64,000 nt of DNA from Billgrantia lactosivorans (GTDB taxonomy: Bacteria; Pseudomonadota; Gammaproteobacteria; Pseudomonadales; Halomonadaceae): assembly GCF_003254665.1 (NCBI RefSeq), contig NZ_QHGY01000008.1, positions 1-64,000 on the forward strand, written 5' to 3'. The notes under the pieces were generated by a model. That model saw only the letters and a list, made by a program, of their open reading frames with translations, made no database searches and was not told the DNA's origin. Position 1 is the stretch's first letter; each line of letters starts with the position of its first letter. A program made the translations under genes and the position numbers. Of this stretch, positions 56,772 to 64,000 are shown one piece after another.

Positions 56772-57683
56772 TCAGCGCTTGCCACGGGCACGGTCGAGCT
56801 GCTCGCAGAACAACCGGCTGCCCTCCAGCAGCCTCGGCGTGGGGCGCTGGATCAGCGACGGCGGCACGAAGTAGAGATTGTCGTGCTCGACTGCCGTCAG
56901 GCTCGGGTACTGCTCCCAATGGGTCAACCAGCCGCGGTTCTCCTCGCCCATGCCACCGGCCAGGATCGCCTCGGGGTCGGCGGCCAGCACCGACTCGTCG
57001 TCGATGCGCGGCACCAGCCGCGACAACTCGCCGAAGACGTTGACCCCGCCGCACAGGGTCAGCACCTTGCCGATCAGGTGGTTGTCGTTGATGGTCATCA
57101 GCGGCTCGTCCCACACCTGGTAGAACACCGAGATCGGCTCGGCCTCGGCGTAGCGCTCGGCCAGCGCCGCCATGCCATCGCGGAACTCGGCGGCCACGCG
57201 CTCCCCCGCCTCGCGGGTGTCGGCGAGCCGCGCCAGCCGCTCGATGGCGTGGGACACGCCCTCGAAGTCCCGCGGCTCGATGTAGAACACCGGCATGCCC
57301 AGCGCCTCAATGGTCTCGAGCTGCTCCGGCGGGTTGCCGGTGACCCAGCCGATCACCAGGTCGGGGCGCAGCGAAACGAGGGTTTCCAGGTCCATGCGCG
57401 TATGGCTGCCCACCGACGTGACCGCCTGAGCCTCGGGCGGATAGTCGCTGTAGGCCACTACCGCCACCACTTTCTCCCCCGCCCCCGCGGCATAGACCAG
57501 CTCGGTGGCGCCCGGCGAGAGCGCGGCGATGCGCTCTGCCGGGGCCGAAAGGCACACCTCGCGGTCGCGGTCGTCGATGGCGCAGACCTCGGCCCGGGCG
57601 GCTTGCGGCAACAGCACCAGGCCAAGCGCGAGCGCCGTTCCGAGCAGGCCGTAGCCGATGGCTGTATGGCAGGGGTTCGTCAC
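56772..57683 (-). CDS. btuF: Periplasmic corrinoid-binding protein
   Basis: Class III solute-binding protein of 303 aa with a Sec signal peptide (about 1-31, ending LLPQAARA). The helical-backbone fold is shown by RIAALSPGATELVYAAGAGEKVVAV, YSDYPPEA, SLRPDLVIGWVTGNPPEQLE and TINDNHLIGKVLTLCGGVNVF. Trp/Tyr residues such as VWDEPLMT could stack on the corrin. Start GTG at 57683 with GGGAG 8 nt upstream. It hands the ligand from BtuB to BtuCD. Confidence 0.9.
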   Translation of the reverse strand: MTNPCHTAIGYGLLGTALALGLVLLPQAARAEVCAIDDRDREVCLSAPAERIAALSPGATELVYAAGAGEKVVAVVAYSDYPPEAQAVTSVGSHTRMDLETLVSLRPDLVIGWVTGNPPEQLETIEALGMPVFYIEPRDFEGVSHAIERLARLADTREAGERVAAEFRDGMAALAERYAEAEPISVFYQVWDEPLMTINDNHLIGKVLTLCGGVNVFGELSRLVPRIDDESVLAADPEAILAGGMGEENRGWLTHWEQYPSLTAVEHDNLYFVPPSLIQRPTPRLLEGSRLFCEQLDRARGKR

Positions 57684-57701
57684 GCGGTGTTCTCCCTAGG
57701 C

Positions 57702-57986
57702 TCAGTCGTCAATGAGGATCAGCCGCCCGCTTTCGGGGTCGCGGTAGACCCGCCCCACGCTCTCGAAGCCGCTGCCCGCCTCCCCCAGGCCGGCCGGCAG
57801 CTCCGGCAGCTCACGGCCGGCCTCGACGTCCATGGCGCCAGGATCCTCCGCCCCGCGCGAGGCGGCCAGCGCGACCATCAGGCCGACGGCGAACACCAGC
57901 ATGATGTCCGCCAGGTTGGCCAGCGGTCCCATCGGCTCCTCGTCGGCGCTGTCGAAGCGGCTGCGGCGATACTCGGGAATACTCAT
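57702..57986 (-). CDS. DUF2149 small membrane protein (ExbD-like partner)
   Basis: A 94-aa protein with one transmembrane helix (about 22-45: LANLADIMLVFAVGLMVALAA). Before it comes DSADEEPMGPLANLADIM, where a Asp at the start of the helix recalls the proton-carrying Asp of ExbD/TolR/MotB. A short periplasmic tail follows, with FESVGRVYRDPESGRLILIDD. DUF2149 proteins are found next to ExbB-like and CobN-like genes, as HmuV in Bacteroidetes hmu operons. The ATG overlaps the preceding stop by 4 nt (ATGA). Likely the second subunit of a small proton channel. Confidence 0.8.
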   Translation of the reverse strand: MSIPEYRRSRFDSADEEPMGPLANLADIMLVFAVGLMVALAASRGAEDPGAMDVEAGRELPELPAGLGEAGSGFESVGRVYRDPESGRLILIDD

Positions 57987-58435
57987 GCGGCCCGCTCCAG
58001 CTGGACCATGGCGGCGTCGTACCAGCGCCGGCGCAGGCGGCCGAGCAGATAGCCGAGTATGCCGATGAACAGGCCCAGCACCGTGGTATTGAAGGCTACC
58101 GTCACCGCCTGGGCCAGCACGTCGAGTTGGCCGTTGGCCAGTGCGGCGAGCCCGGGGCCGAGCGGGATCAGTGTGCCCATCAGCCCCAGCATGGGCCCGA
58201 TGCGCGCCAGCAGGTCGGCACGGTCGATGGCGCGCCGGGCGCGGCGCGCCACGGTCTCGCTGCGCCCCGCCTCGACCAGGCGACGGATACCGCCGCCACG
58301 CTCGCCGATGGCAAGTCCCAGCTCCCACACCGACAGCAGGGTCAACGCGATCAGGGCCAGCATGACCGGCGCCAGCAGCCAGCCGACCACGATATCCATC
58401 ACCTCGAGCATGGCGGCGGTCAGTTCAAGATTCAT
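57983..58435 (-). CDS. MotA/TolQ/ExbB-family proton channel protein
   Basis: A 150-aa inner-membrane protein with three hydrophobic segments: VVGWLLAPVMLALIALTLLSVWE (about 15-37), ARIGPMLGLMGTLIPLGPGLAAL (about 77-99) and VTVAFNTTVLGLFIGILGYLL (about 111-131). The GPMLGLMGTLIPLGPGL and AFNTTVLGL parts are the family's helix-3 and helix-4 signatures, with the Thr pair that lines the proton path. It is shorter than ExbB (about 240 aa), lacking most of the cytosolic loop. Its ATG overlaps the stop of the CobN-like gene, and its stop overlaps the DUF2149 start; both overlaps are 4 nt. Counterpart of HmuU. Confidence 0.88.
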   Translation of the reverse strand: MNLELTAAMLEVMDIVVGWLLAPVMLALIALTLLSVWELGLAIGERGGGIRRLVEAGRSETVARRARRAIDRADLLARIGPMLGLMGTLIPLGPGLAALANGQLDVLAQAVTVAFNTTVLGLFIGILGYLLGRLRRRWYDAAMVQLERAA

Positions 58436-61400
58436 CGCATGCGCCTCCCATGGAAGTAGCCACCCAGCAGCAGCAGGAGCGTCAGCGCCGTCAGCAGCCA
58501 GGGTAGCAGCCGGTGTCCGCCCTCGGCGGTCGTCTCTCCCACGTCGCCGGCCTCGTCTTCGCCCTGCCCTTCGGCAGGCGCCTCCCGCGGTTCGTCGGCT
58601 GCCGCGGCGGCGCTCTCGCTTTCGCTGACCGCTTCTTCGTCACGCTTGTCGAGTTGGATATCGCGGATGCTCAAGGGTGCGGGGGCGGGTCGGTCACGCT
58701 CGGTGCGCGCCGCCTCGACCACCTCCTCGAACGACTCGCGCCGCTCGTCGTCGAGGCGCTCGGCGATCCATGGCAACAGCGGGTGATCCGGATGGGCGTG
58801 TCCGCTGCCGGGCAGGCCGTTCGCTATCACCAGCTCGGCAAATTCGCCGGCGAGGCGCGCTTCGGTGGCGGCATCGGCGTCCCAGAAGCCGCGCTGGGCG
58901 GCCAGCAGGGCGATGGCCTGCATATGCGCCTTGACGTGGGCGTTGTGCGACTCGGCGAGAAAGTCGTCGAGTCCCAGACCGTGACGATCCTGGAAGTAGA
59001 CGGCGTCGACCTCGTCCCATACCCAGGAGCGCACCACCTCCGGGCTGGTTACCTGCCAGCCCCACAGGTTGTCGAGGAAGTCGCTGGCCATGGTGCGCGC
59101 CCCGGCGTAGCCGTGATCCATTAGCGGGCGCAGCCATTGGGGATTGAGGTTGCGGGCGCGCAGCTCGCCGAGCAGCGCCCGCTCCAGGCTCTCGACCCGG
59201 GGGTTGTCGAGATCGGCATGGCTGAGCACGCGGTTGTCCGGCGCCTCGCCGCGCAGCTGCTCGACGGCGTTGGAGAGCCCACCCTGGAAGTCGAAGCCAT
59301 CGTCGTTGTCGAGCAAACCGTAGAGATGGCTGGCCCGGCCCAGGTAGGTACGGCCCACCCGCGCCAGGTTGGCATCGAAGGCGGCGTGTGCCGGCTCGCC
59401 ACCCTGGCGGCTGCCATAGGCATGGCCCATGCGGCGGCGGTAGGCGCTGCCCAGTTCATCGCGGCTCTCCCAGGCGCTGGAACGCGAGGCCAGGCGATTG
59501 GTCCCCGCCCCGTAGGCGCCGGGTGCGGTGCCGAACACGCGCAGCGCCGCCTGCTCGCCGGCGTTCGACGCCGTCATGCCGTCCTCCAGCAGCCGGCGCG
59601 TGTCGGCCACCCAGCGTGCGGCGACACGATTATCTGCCAGCCTCTCCTCGCCCGGGTCGCGCATGTCGTGGGGCAGCGGTTCGAGCGCCGCTTCCAGCGC
59701 CGCGGCAAGCTGCGGATGCTCGACGCGGATCGTCTCGCTGGCCCCGTCGAGGGCCAGGCGCACGGCCAGGTCGAGCCAGGCGAGCTGATCCTCGTAGAGG
59801 TCGCGGAACAGGCCCGAGGTGGTAAACAGCGCATCGCGGCGATGCGGGCGCGCCTCGTCGAGCGCTAGCCGCTCCAGCCCCTGGACGATGCCGCGCGAAT
59901 TCCAGCGCGGCTTGACGCCCAGCATGTCGAGGCCGAAGGCGATCATCACGCCTTCGTCGCGCACGGTATCGGAGGCCCACAACACCACCGCCTCGCTCTC
60001 CTCATTGTCGTCGCCATGATTCGTGTGGTCGCGAGAACGCGCCGTCGCCGCCAGGTCGCTGCCCAGCGACCAGGCCACGCGGGTGGGAATCAGGTCGCTG
60101 GAGAGCGCATGAAAGTTGCGCCCGGTGGGAAGCACCTCGGGGGTGCGCAGCGGGTCGTTACCCGGGCCGGGGGCGACGAAGCGCCCTTCCAGTGCGGCCA
60201 GCAGGGCCTCGCGTTCGTGCCCCGGCGATGCCGCCAGCCCGTCGCGCCATTGGTCCGCGTCGTCACCCATCGAGTCGAGCAGGGTATCCACGGCTTCGTC
60301 ACTCCAGTCGCGGCCGAACACATGCAGGCCGAGCGGCATGAAGCGCTCCTGCATGTCGGTCACGTAGTGGCCTGCCTCGTGTACCAGCAGCTCTTCGGAT
60401 ACCTCGGCCAGCGTCACCTCGTCGGCGCTGAGGCCCAGGTCGCCGGCGATCTCGCGCTCGAAGTCGTCCACCAGCGCCAGGCTCTCGATGCGCTCGCGCA
60501 GCATCTCCACCGCTCGTCGGCGCGTGGGGCTATCGGGCGAGACCGACGACTCGAAGGTCTCCACCAGCTGGCGCAGTTCGAGCAGCTCATCGTAGAGCTC
60601 GGTGGCGGCAAGCGGCGGTGTCAGGTGGCTGATCATCACGCCCAGGGCACGACGCTTGGCCTGGATGCCCTCGCCCACGCCGTCGACGATATAGGGATAG
60701 ATCAGTGGCAGGTCGCCACCGAGCAGGTCGGGGTAATCGTCGTCGGCCAGCCCGGCGCGACGCCGTGGCAGGAACTCCCGCGTCGAGTGCCGACCCAAGT
60801 AGACCAGGGCATCGGCCTCGAAGTGATCGCGCAGCCAGTGATAGAAGCCCACGTACTGGTGGGTCGGCGGAAAGGTGGTGTTGGCGTGCAGCAGCTCCTC
60901 GTCGATCTCCCAGCCGCGCGGCGGCTGCGGGCCGACGAAGACGTTGCCGAAGCGCAGACCGGGGAAGAGCATGCGCCCCTCGTGCACCATCGAGCGACCC
61001 GGCGCCTCGCCCCAGCCGGAGAGCCCGGGAATGCCGGTGGCGATCAGGGCGTCGCGCAGGGCCTCGAGTTCGCCTGGGTCTCTCTCGTCCGCCCCGCCCT
61101 CGTGGTCGAGCTGACGACGCCAGCCCTCCACGTACTGGTCGAGCAGGTCCTGCGCGCGCGCTCGGGCCGGGTGCTCGTGCTGCTCGAGCAGGTGGCGCAG
61201 GTCCTCGGCGCTGCGCTCGAGCAGTTCGCGTACCAGTTCCGGCTCACCCATGCCGTCGGCCTCGCGCAGGCGGGCGTGCATGTAGCCGAGCGGGCCGTGC
61301 TCGAGTTCGGCACGCACCACGGCCGGCAGCATATTAAAGTAGGCACGGTACTGGTCGTCGCTCAGCGAGGCGACCTCACCCGTCATCTCGGCCAGGGCCT

Positions 61401-62826
61401 GGCGATCTTCGGGCAGGTTGACGCCGCGCTGCTGTATCATGTCGTGCAGCGCCTCGGGACTTTCTGGCAACTCGCCGGTATCGTAGCCGGCCTCCTTCAG
61501 GCGAGTGAGCAGCTCGAACAGCGAGGCCGGCACGTCGAGGTTGTCGGCGCCGACGTTCTGCCGCCCCGGCGGGTGATTGTAGTAGATCAGCGCGACCTTC
61601 TTGTCGGCGTTGTCCGCCTCGCGCAGGTACTGCCAGCGCGCCAGGCGTGCCGCCACGGTGTCGACGCGTTCGGTCACCGGCTCGCTCAGTCGGAGCGCCA
61701 CGCCGGTGGCCTCGTCGATGCGGGCAGGCGAGGCCACCGCCAGCACCAGCGGCTGGCTCACGCCCTGCAATTCGGGCATGGCCAGCTGATAGTGCACCGC
61801 GTCGCGCGGAAGGCCGTCGCTTGAGAGCTGCCACTGGGCCTCGCTGCGATCGGCCAGACGGATGCCCTTGAGCACCGGCACGTCGAGCGCTTCGAGCGCC
61901 GCGGTCACGCCGCGCCGCCCCTCCCCGCCCCCGAGGATGAAGTCCTGCAGGGAGAGAATGGCCGTGAGCTCGGCGTCGCCCAGGGTGTCGGGAAGCGCCT
62001 CGACGGCGGTCAGCGTGGCCCCGCCCCAGCGCGAGAGCACCGCCACGCACTGGACGCCCCGCCGTTCCAGCGCCTCGCAGGTGGCGTCGATCAGCGCCCG
62101 GTCGCCGGGGCGATCGCCGCTGTCGAGGTCGAGCAGCGCCACCGCCGGCCCGCTCGCCAGCTCCAGGTCCGCCGGCGAGGCGCTGGCTTCGTCCATCCGG
62201 GCGGGGCGCAGGTAGCGGATTGCCTCGCGCGGAGAGGGCTCGGGGACGTCGAGTTCATGCCCGGCCTGGAGCAGCAGCCAGCGCAGCAGGCCGTCGAGAT
62301 GCGCCGGGCTGCGTCCCTGGTAGTAGGCGCGCCCGACCAGCCAGTCGCGCTGTTCGGCGAAGCGCTCGCGCTGGGCGTCGTAGTGCGCCTGCGCCGTCTC
62401 GCCGGGTTCGGGTCCGGCCGACAGCTCGCCCAGCGCTTCCTCGCTAAGCCCGGCCAGCAGCCGCTCGCCCTCGAGCCGGGACAGCCGCGTCAGGCGCCGG
62501 TCGCCGTTGATCGCCAGCAGCGGGACATCGGCCGCCGGCGTTCGCTCGATCACCTGGGCGATGCGCCCTACCTGGTCGCCGAAGACCGCCGCCAGCAGCA
62601 CGGCATCGGCCTCGGCGAAGAGTGTCGAAAGTTCAGCGTCACTGGCCGCTGCCAGCTGCTCCGGCGTGCGCAGGATCACCCTGTGGTCAGGATGCGCGTC
62701 GAGGAAACGGTGCGCCCCGGCGGCGAGCTCCGCCGCCGAGCGCTCCGACACGACGCCCACCACCGTGGCTGCCGACGCCAGCGTCGGCAGCACAAGCAGC
62801 ATGAGCAGGACGAACAGGCGGGCCAT
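58432..62826 (-). CDS. Exported, membrane-anchored CobN-like (de)chelatase
   Basis: A CobN/magnesium-chelatase-H-family protein of 1464 aa. It differs from cytosolic CobN in two ways. It begins with a Sec signal peptide (MARLFVLLMLLVLPTLASA) and ends with a transmembrane anchor (LLPWLLTALTLLLLLGGYFHG) after an acidic linker, so the catalytic body faces the periplasm. CobN family features: ALIYYNHPPGRQNVGADNL, FGNVFVGPQPPRGWE, FPPTHQYVGFYHWLRDHFEADALVYLGRHSTREFLP (core LGRHSTREFLP), NFHALSSDLIPTRVAW, and NRVLSHADLDNPRVE. No CobS or CobT is in the window. Its homologue HmuS acts on heme. The start at 62826 gives a proper signal peptide; a GTG at 62844 is possible. btuB precedes it with 14 nt or less. 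Confidence 0.85.
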   Translation of the reverse strand: MARLFVLLMLLVLPTLASAATVVGVVSERSAAELAAGAHRFLDAHPDHRVILRTPEQLAAASDAELSTLFAEADAVLLAAVFGDQVGRIAQVIERTPAADVPLLAINGDRRLTRLSRLEGERLLAGLSEEALGELSAGPEPGETAQAHYDAQRERFAEQRDWLVGRAYYQGRSPAHLDGLLRWLLLQAGHELDVPEPSPREAIRYLRPARMDEASASPADLELASGPAVALLDLDSGDRPGDRALIDATCEALERRGVQCVAVLSRWGGATLTAVEALPDTLGDAELTAILSLQDFILGGGEGRRGVTAALEALDVPVLKGIRLADRSEAQWQLSSDGLPRDAVHYQLAMPELQGVSQPLVLAVASPARIDEATGVALRLSEPVTERVDTVAARLARWQYLREADNADKKVALIYYNHPPGRQNVGADNLDVPASLFELLTRLKEAGYDTGELPESPEALHDMIQQRGVNLPEDRQALAEMTGEVASLSDDQYRAYFNMLPAVVRAELEHGPLGYMHARLREADGMGEPELVRELLERSAEDLRHLLEQHEHPARARAQDLLDQYVEGWRRQLDHEGGADERDPGELEALRDALIATGIPGLSGWGEAPGRSMVHEGRMLFPGLRFGNVFVGPQPPRGWEIDEELLHANTTFPPTHQYVGFYHWLRDHFEADALVYLGRHSTREFLPRRRAGLADDDYPDLLGGDLPLIYPYIVDGVGEGIQAKRRALGVMISHLTPPLAATELYDELLELRQLVETFESSVSPDSPTRRRAVEMLRERIESLALVDDFEREIAGDLGLSADEVTLAEVSEELLVHEAGHYVTDMQERFMPLGLHVFGRDWSDEAVDTLLDSMGDDADQWRDGLAASPGHEREALLAALEGRFVAPGPGNDPLRTPEVLPTGRNFHALSSDLIPTRVAWSLGSDLAATARSRDHTNHGDDNEESEAVVLWASDTVRDEGVMIAFGLDMLGVKPRWNSRGIVQGLERLALDEARPHRRDALFTTSGLFRDLYEDQLAWLDLAVRLALDGASETIRVEHPQLAAALEAALEPLPHDMRDPGEERLADNRVAARWVADTRRLLEDGMTASNAGEQAALRVFGTAPGAYGAGTNRLASRSSAWESRDELGSAYRRRMGHAYGSRQGGEPAHAAFDANLARVGRTYLGRASHLYGLLDNDDGFDFQGGLSNAVEQLRGEAPDNRVLSHADLDNPRVESLERALLGELRARNLNPQWLRPLMDHGYAGARTMASDFLDNLWGWQVTSPEVVRSWVWDEVDAVYFQDRHGLGLDDFLAESHNAHVKAHMQAIALLAAQRGFWDADAATEARLAGEFAELVIANGLPGSGHAHPDHPLLPWIAERLDDERRESFEEVVEAARTERDRPAPAPLSIRDIQLDKRDEEAVSESESAAAAADEPREAPAEGQGEDEAGDVGETTAEGGHRLLPWLLTALTLLLLLGGYFHGRRMR

Positions 62827-62840
62827 GGCATTGGGCCCCG

Positions 62841-64000
62841 TCACTGGGCACCGTAGCTGACGCTGAGGAAGGCGGCGCGGCCGGCGTTGAGATAGTCACG
62901 TGCGGTCTCGTACTCCTTGTCCAGCGCGTTCTCCACTGTCAGGCGAGCCGACCACAGCGGGGCAAACTGCCAGCCGGCACGCAGGTTGACCAGGCCGAAG
63001 CCGCCGATGCGATCCTGATTGGCCGCATCGTCGTAGCGATCGCCTTGCAGGACCCAGGAGCCTCCCAGCGACCAGTCGCCCAGCTCGCGGTCCACGTCGA
63101 AGCGAGCGCTCTGGCTGGCGCGACGCTGGATACGATTGCCCGCATCGGCCCCGCTGCGATTCTCTGGATCGGTCCATGTCAGTGCCGTAGCCAGCGTCCA
63201 ATCCCCGAGTTCGACGCCACTCGACAGTTCGACGCCGCGGATCCGGGCCTCGGCGATGTTCTGCGGCGCCCAGAGCCCGCTCTCGGTCGGTGCCCAGGCG
63301 ATCATGTCGTCGAGTTCGGTGCGGTAGGCCGCCAAATCCCAGAACCATTGCCGGTATTGGCCACGCACCCCCACTTCGATGGTTGCGGAGGTTTCCGGGT
63401 TGAGCTCGGGGTTGCCGGAGTTCGGCCAGTACAGGTCGTTGAACGTCGGCGCGCGAAAGGCGGTACCGTAGCTGGCTCGCAGGGTATGAGCAGCATCCAG
63501 ATCATAACCCAGTGCCAGGCTGCCGGTGACCTCGTCGCCATAGGCTTCGTTATCGTCGTAACGCAGTCCTGCCTGTACGGCGAAGGGCGAGAAATCGAGC
63601 AGACCCTGGGTGAAGACGGCGCTGTTGTCACGGCTGGAGACGGCAAAATCCGTGGTGCCCGATACCTTGTCTTCGCTATGCTCCACGCCGGCGATCAACT
63701 CATGCATGCCGAAGCTCAGGGTATTCTGCCAGCGGGCGGTCTGGGTCCGGGTCTCGATGAGCGAAGGGAAGTCGGTATTGAAGGTGTCGAGCTCATCGCG
63801 AGCTTCACTCAATGTCAGTCGGCTGGTCCACCGCTCGGTCACAGGCAGTTCGCCATAGATGCCTGCCACCTGCTGCACGAAGTCGCTCTCGCCGTCGACG
63901 AAAGCGTTGCCACCTCGCGCACGCAGGGCCAGCATGCCCACCTCCCCCCCCCCATCGAAGGTATGCGCCAGGCGTGCCAGCGCCGAGGTGTTGTCGTAGC
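62841..64000 (-). CDS. btuB: TonB-dependent corrinoid receptor BtuB, C-terminal part (window edge)
   Basis: Outer-membrane beta-barrel receptor; 385 residues of its C-terminal part are visible and the gene runs off the right edge, so plug, TonB box and any upstream cobalamin riboswitch lie outside. Barrel strands alternate with loops: YGTAFRAPTFNDLYWPNSGNPELNPE is the conserved TonB-receptor signature (core FRAPTFNDLYWP), then VELSSGVELGDWTLATALTW, RRASQSARFDV and LTVENALDKEYETARDYLNAGR. It ends LSVSYGAQ, without the usual terminal Phe. The frame stays open through a G10 tract (63944-63953). First visible gene of the corrinoid run; BtuB is favoured over a heme receptor by the cob/btu neighbours. 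Confidence 0.88.
   Translation of the reverse strand, partial: YDNTSALARLAHTFDGGGEVGMLALRARGGNAFVDGESDFVQQVAGIYGELPVTERWTSRLTLSEARDELDTFNTDFPSLIETRTQTARWQNTLSFGMHELIAGVEHSEDKVSGTTDFAVSSRDNSAVFTQGLLDFSPFAVQAGLRYDDNEAYGDEVTGSLALGYDLDAAHTLRASYGTAFRAPTFNDLYWPNSGNPELNPETSATIEVGVRGQYRQWFWDLAAYRTELDDMIAWAPTESGLWAPQNIAEARIRGVELSSGVELGDWTLATALTWTDPENRSGADAGNRIQRRASQSARFDVDRELGDWSLGGSWVLQGDRYDDAANQDRIGGFGLVNLRAGWQFAPLWSARLTVENALDKEYETARDYLNAGRAAFLSVSYGAQ
63944..63953 (-). repeat. G10 homopolymer inside btuB
   Basis: Ten consecutive G on the coding strand (C10 as given), coding the Gly-Gly-Gly in HTFDGGGEVGML. In the present length the frame is open on both sides. One base more or less would shift it. 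Confidence 0.9.

Noticed and set aside
60016..61824. 602-codon plus-strand frame opposite the CobN-like gene
   Set aside because: Antisense shadow; low-complexity composition and no ribosome-binding site, while the minus strand has full CobN motifs.
58432..62826. Annotation as the standard cytosolic cobaltochelatase CobN
   Set aside because: A clear signal peptide and C-terminal membrane anchor, plus overlap with ExbB-like and DUF2149 genes and no visible cobS/cobT, point to an envelope protein.

Overview
The window looks like chromosomal DNA of a high-GC gammaproteobacterium of the Halomonadaceae type (Halomonas/Chromohalobacter-like). The grounds are the conserved orders hemA-prfA-prmC and lolB-ispE-prs-rplY-pth-ychF, a betIBA operon for making the osmoprotectant glycine betaine, FadE- and Prc-like genes of gammaproteobacterial form, and very high GC with long antisense shadow frames. 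The assignment rests on protein resemblance and gene order; no 16S gene is present.

Positions 1-11.3 kb hold putrescine catabolism. A partial puuC and a divergent puuA are followed by a seven-gene minus-strand operon, puuB2-puuA2-potF-potG-potH-potI-puuB1, which couples a putrescine ABC importer to gamma-glutamylation and oxidation of the imported polyamine. Positions 11.5-23.3 kb are housekeeping: moeB, lrp, prmC, prfA and hemA on the minus strand, then a TPR lipoprotein, lolB, ispE, prs, rplY (ctc form), pth and ychF on the plus strand. Positions 23.3-28.1 kb hold two inverted tRNA-Met genes around apeB, prc and four tandem tRNA-Asn genes. One tRNA-Asn is a recombinant hybrid with a mismatched acceptor stem.

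Positions 28.1-34.8 kb carry betIBA with a perfect palindromic operator, an inverted-repeat element and fadE. Next come an SLC13-type permease with a KEG tandem repeat and a three-gene acyl-CoA unit (crotonase, NDP-forming acyl-CoA synthetase, crotonase), divergent from an RpiR-family regulator. Positions 42-44.8 kb encode a 938-aa LysM protein of unknown function whose Shine-Dalgarno sequence lies inside a perfect hairpin. Then follow qorA, a small conserved protein, a glycerophosphodiesterase and a single-frame fusion of an NMN deamidase (PncC/CinA-C) to NAD synthetase (NadE).

Positions 48.9-64 kb are a minus-strand corrinoid region after an SLC23/NCS2-type permease: btuB (cut by the window end) -> CobN-like -> ExbB/TolQ-like -> DUF2149 -> btuF -> btuC -> btuD -> cobB -> cobO -> bluB -> cobQ. 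The CobN-like protein has a signal peptide and a C-terminal membrane anchor, and its gene overlaps that of the proton-channel-like protein by 4 nt. This makes an envelope-located, possibly energised tetrapyrrole (de)chelatase more likely than the cytosolic cobaltochelatase. I consider it the most interesting system here. The PncC-NadE fusion, the hybrid tRNA, the hairpin-masked LysM gene and a G10 tract in btuB follow.
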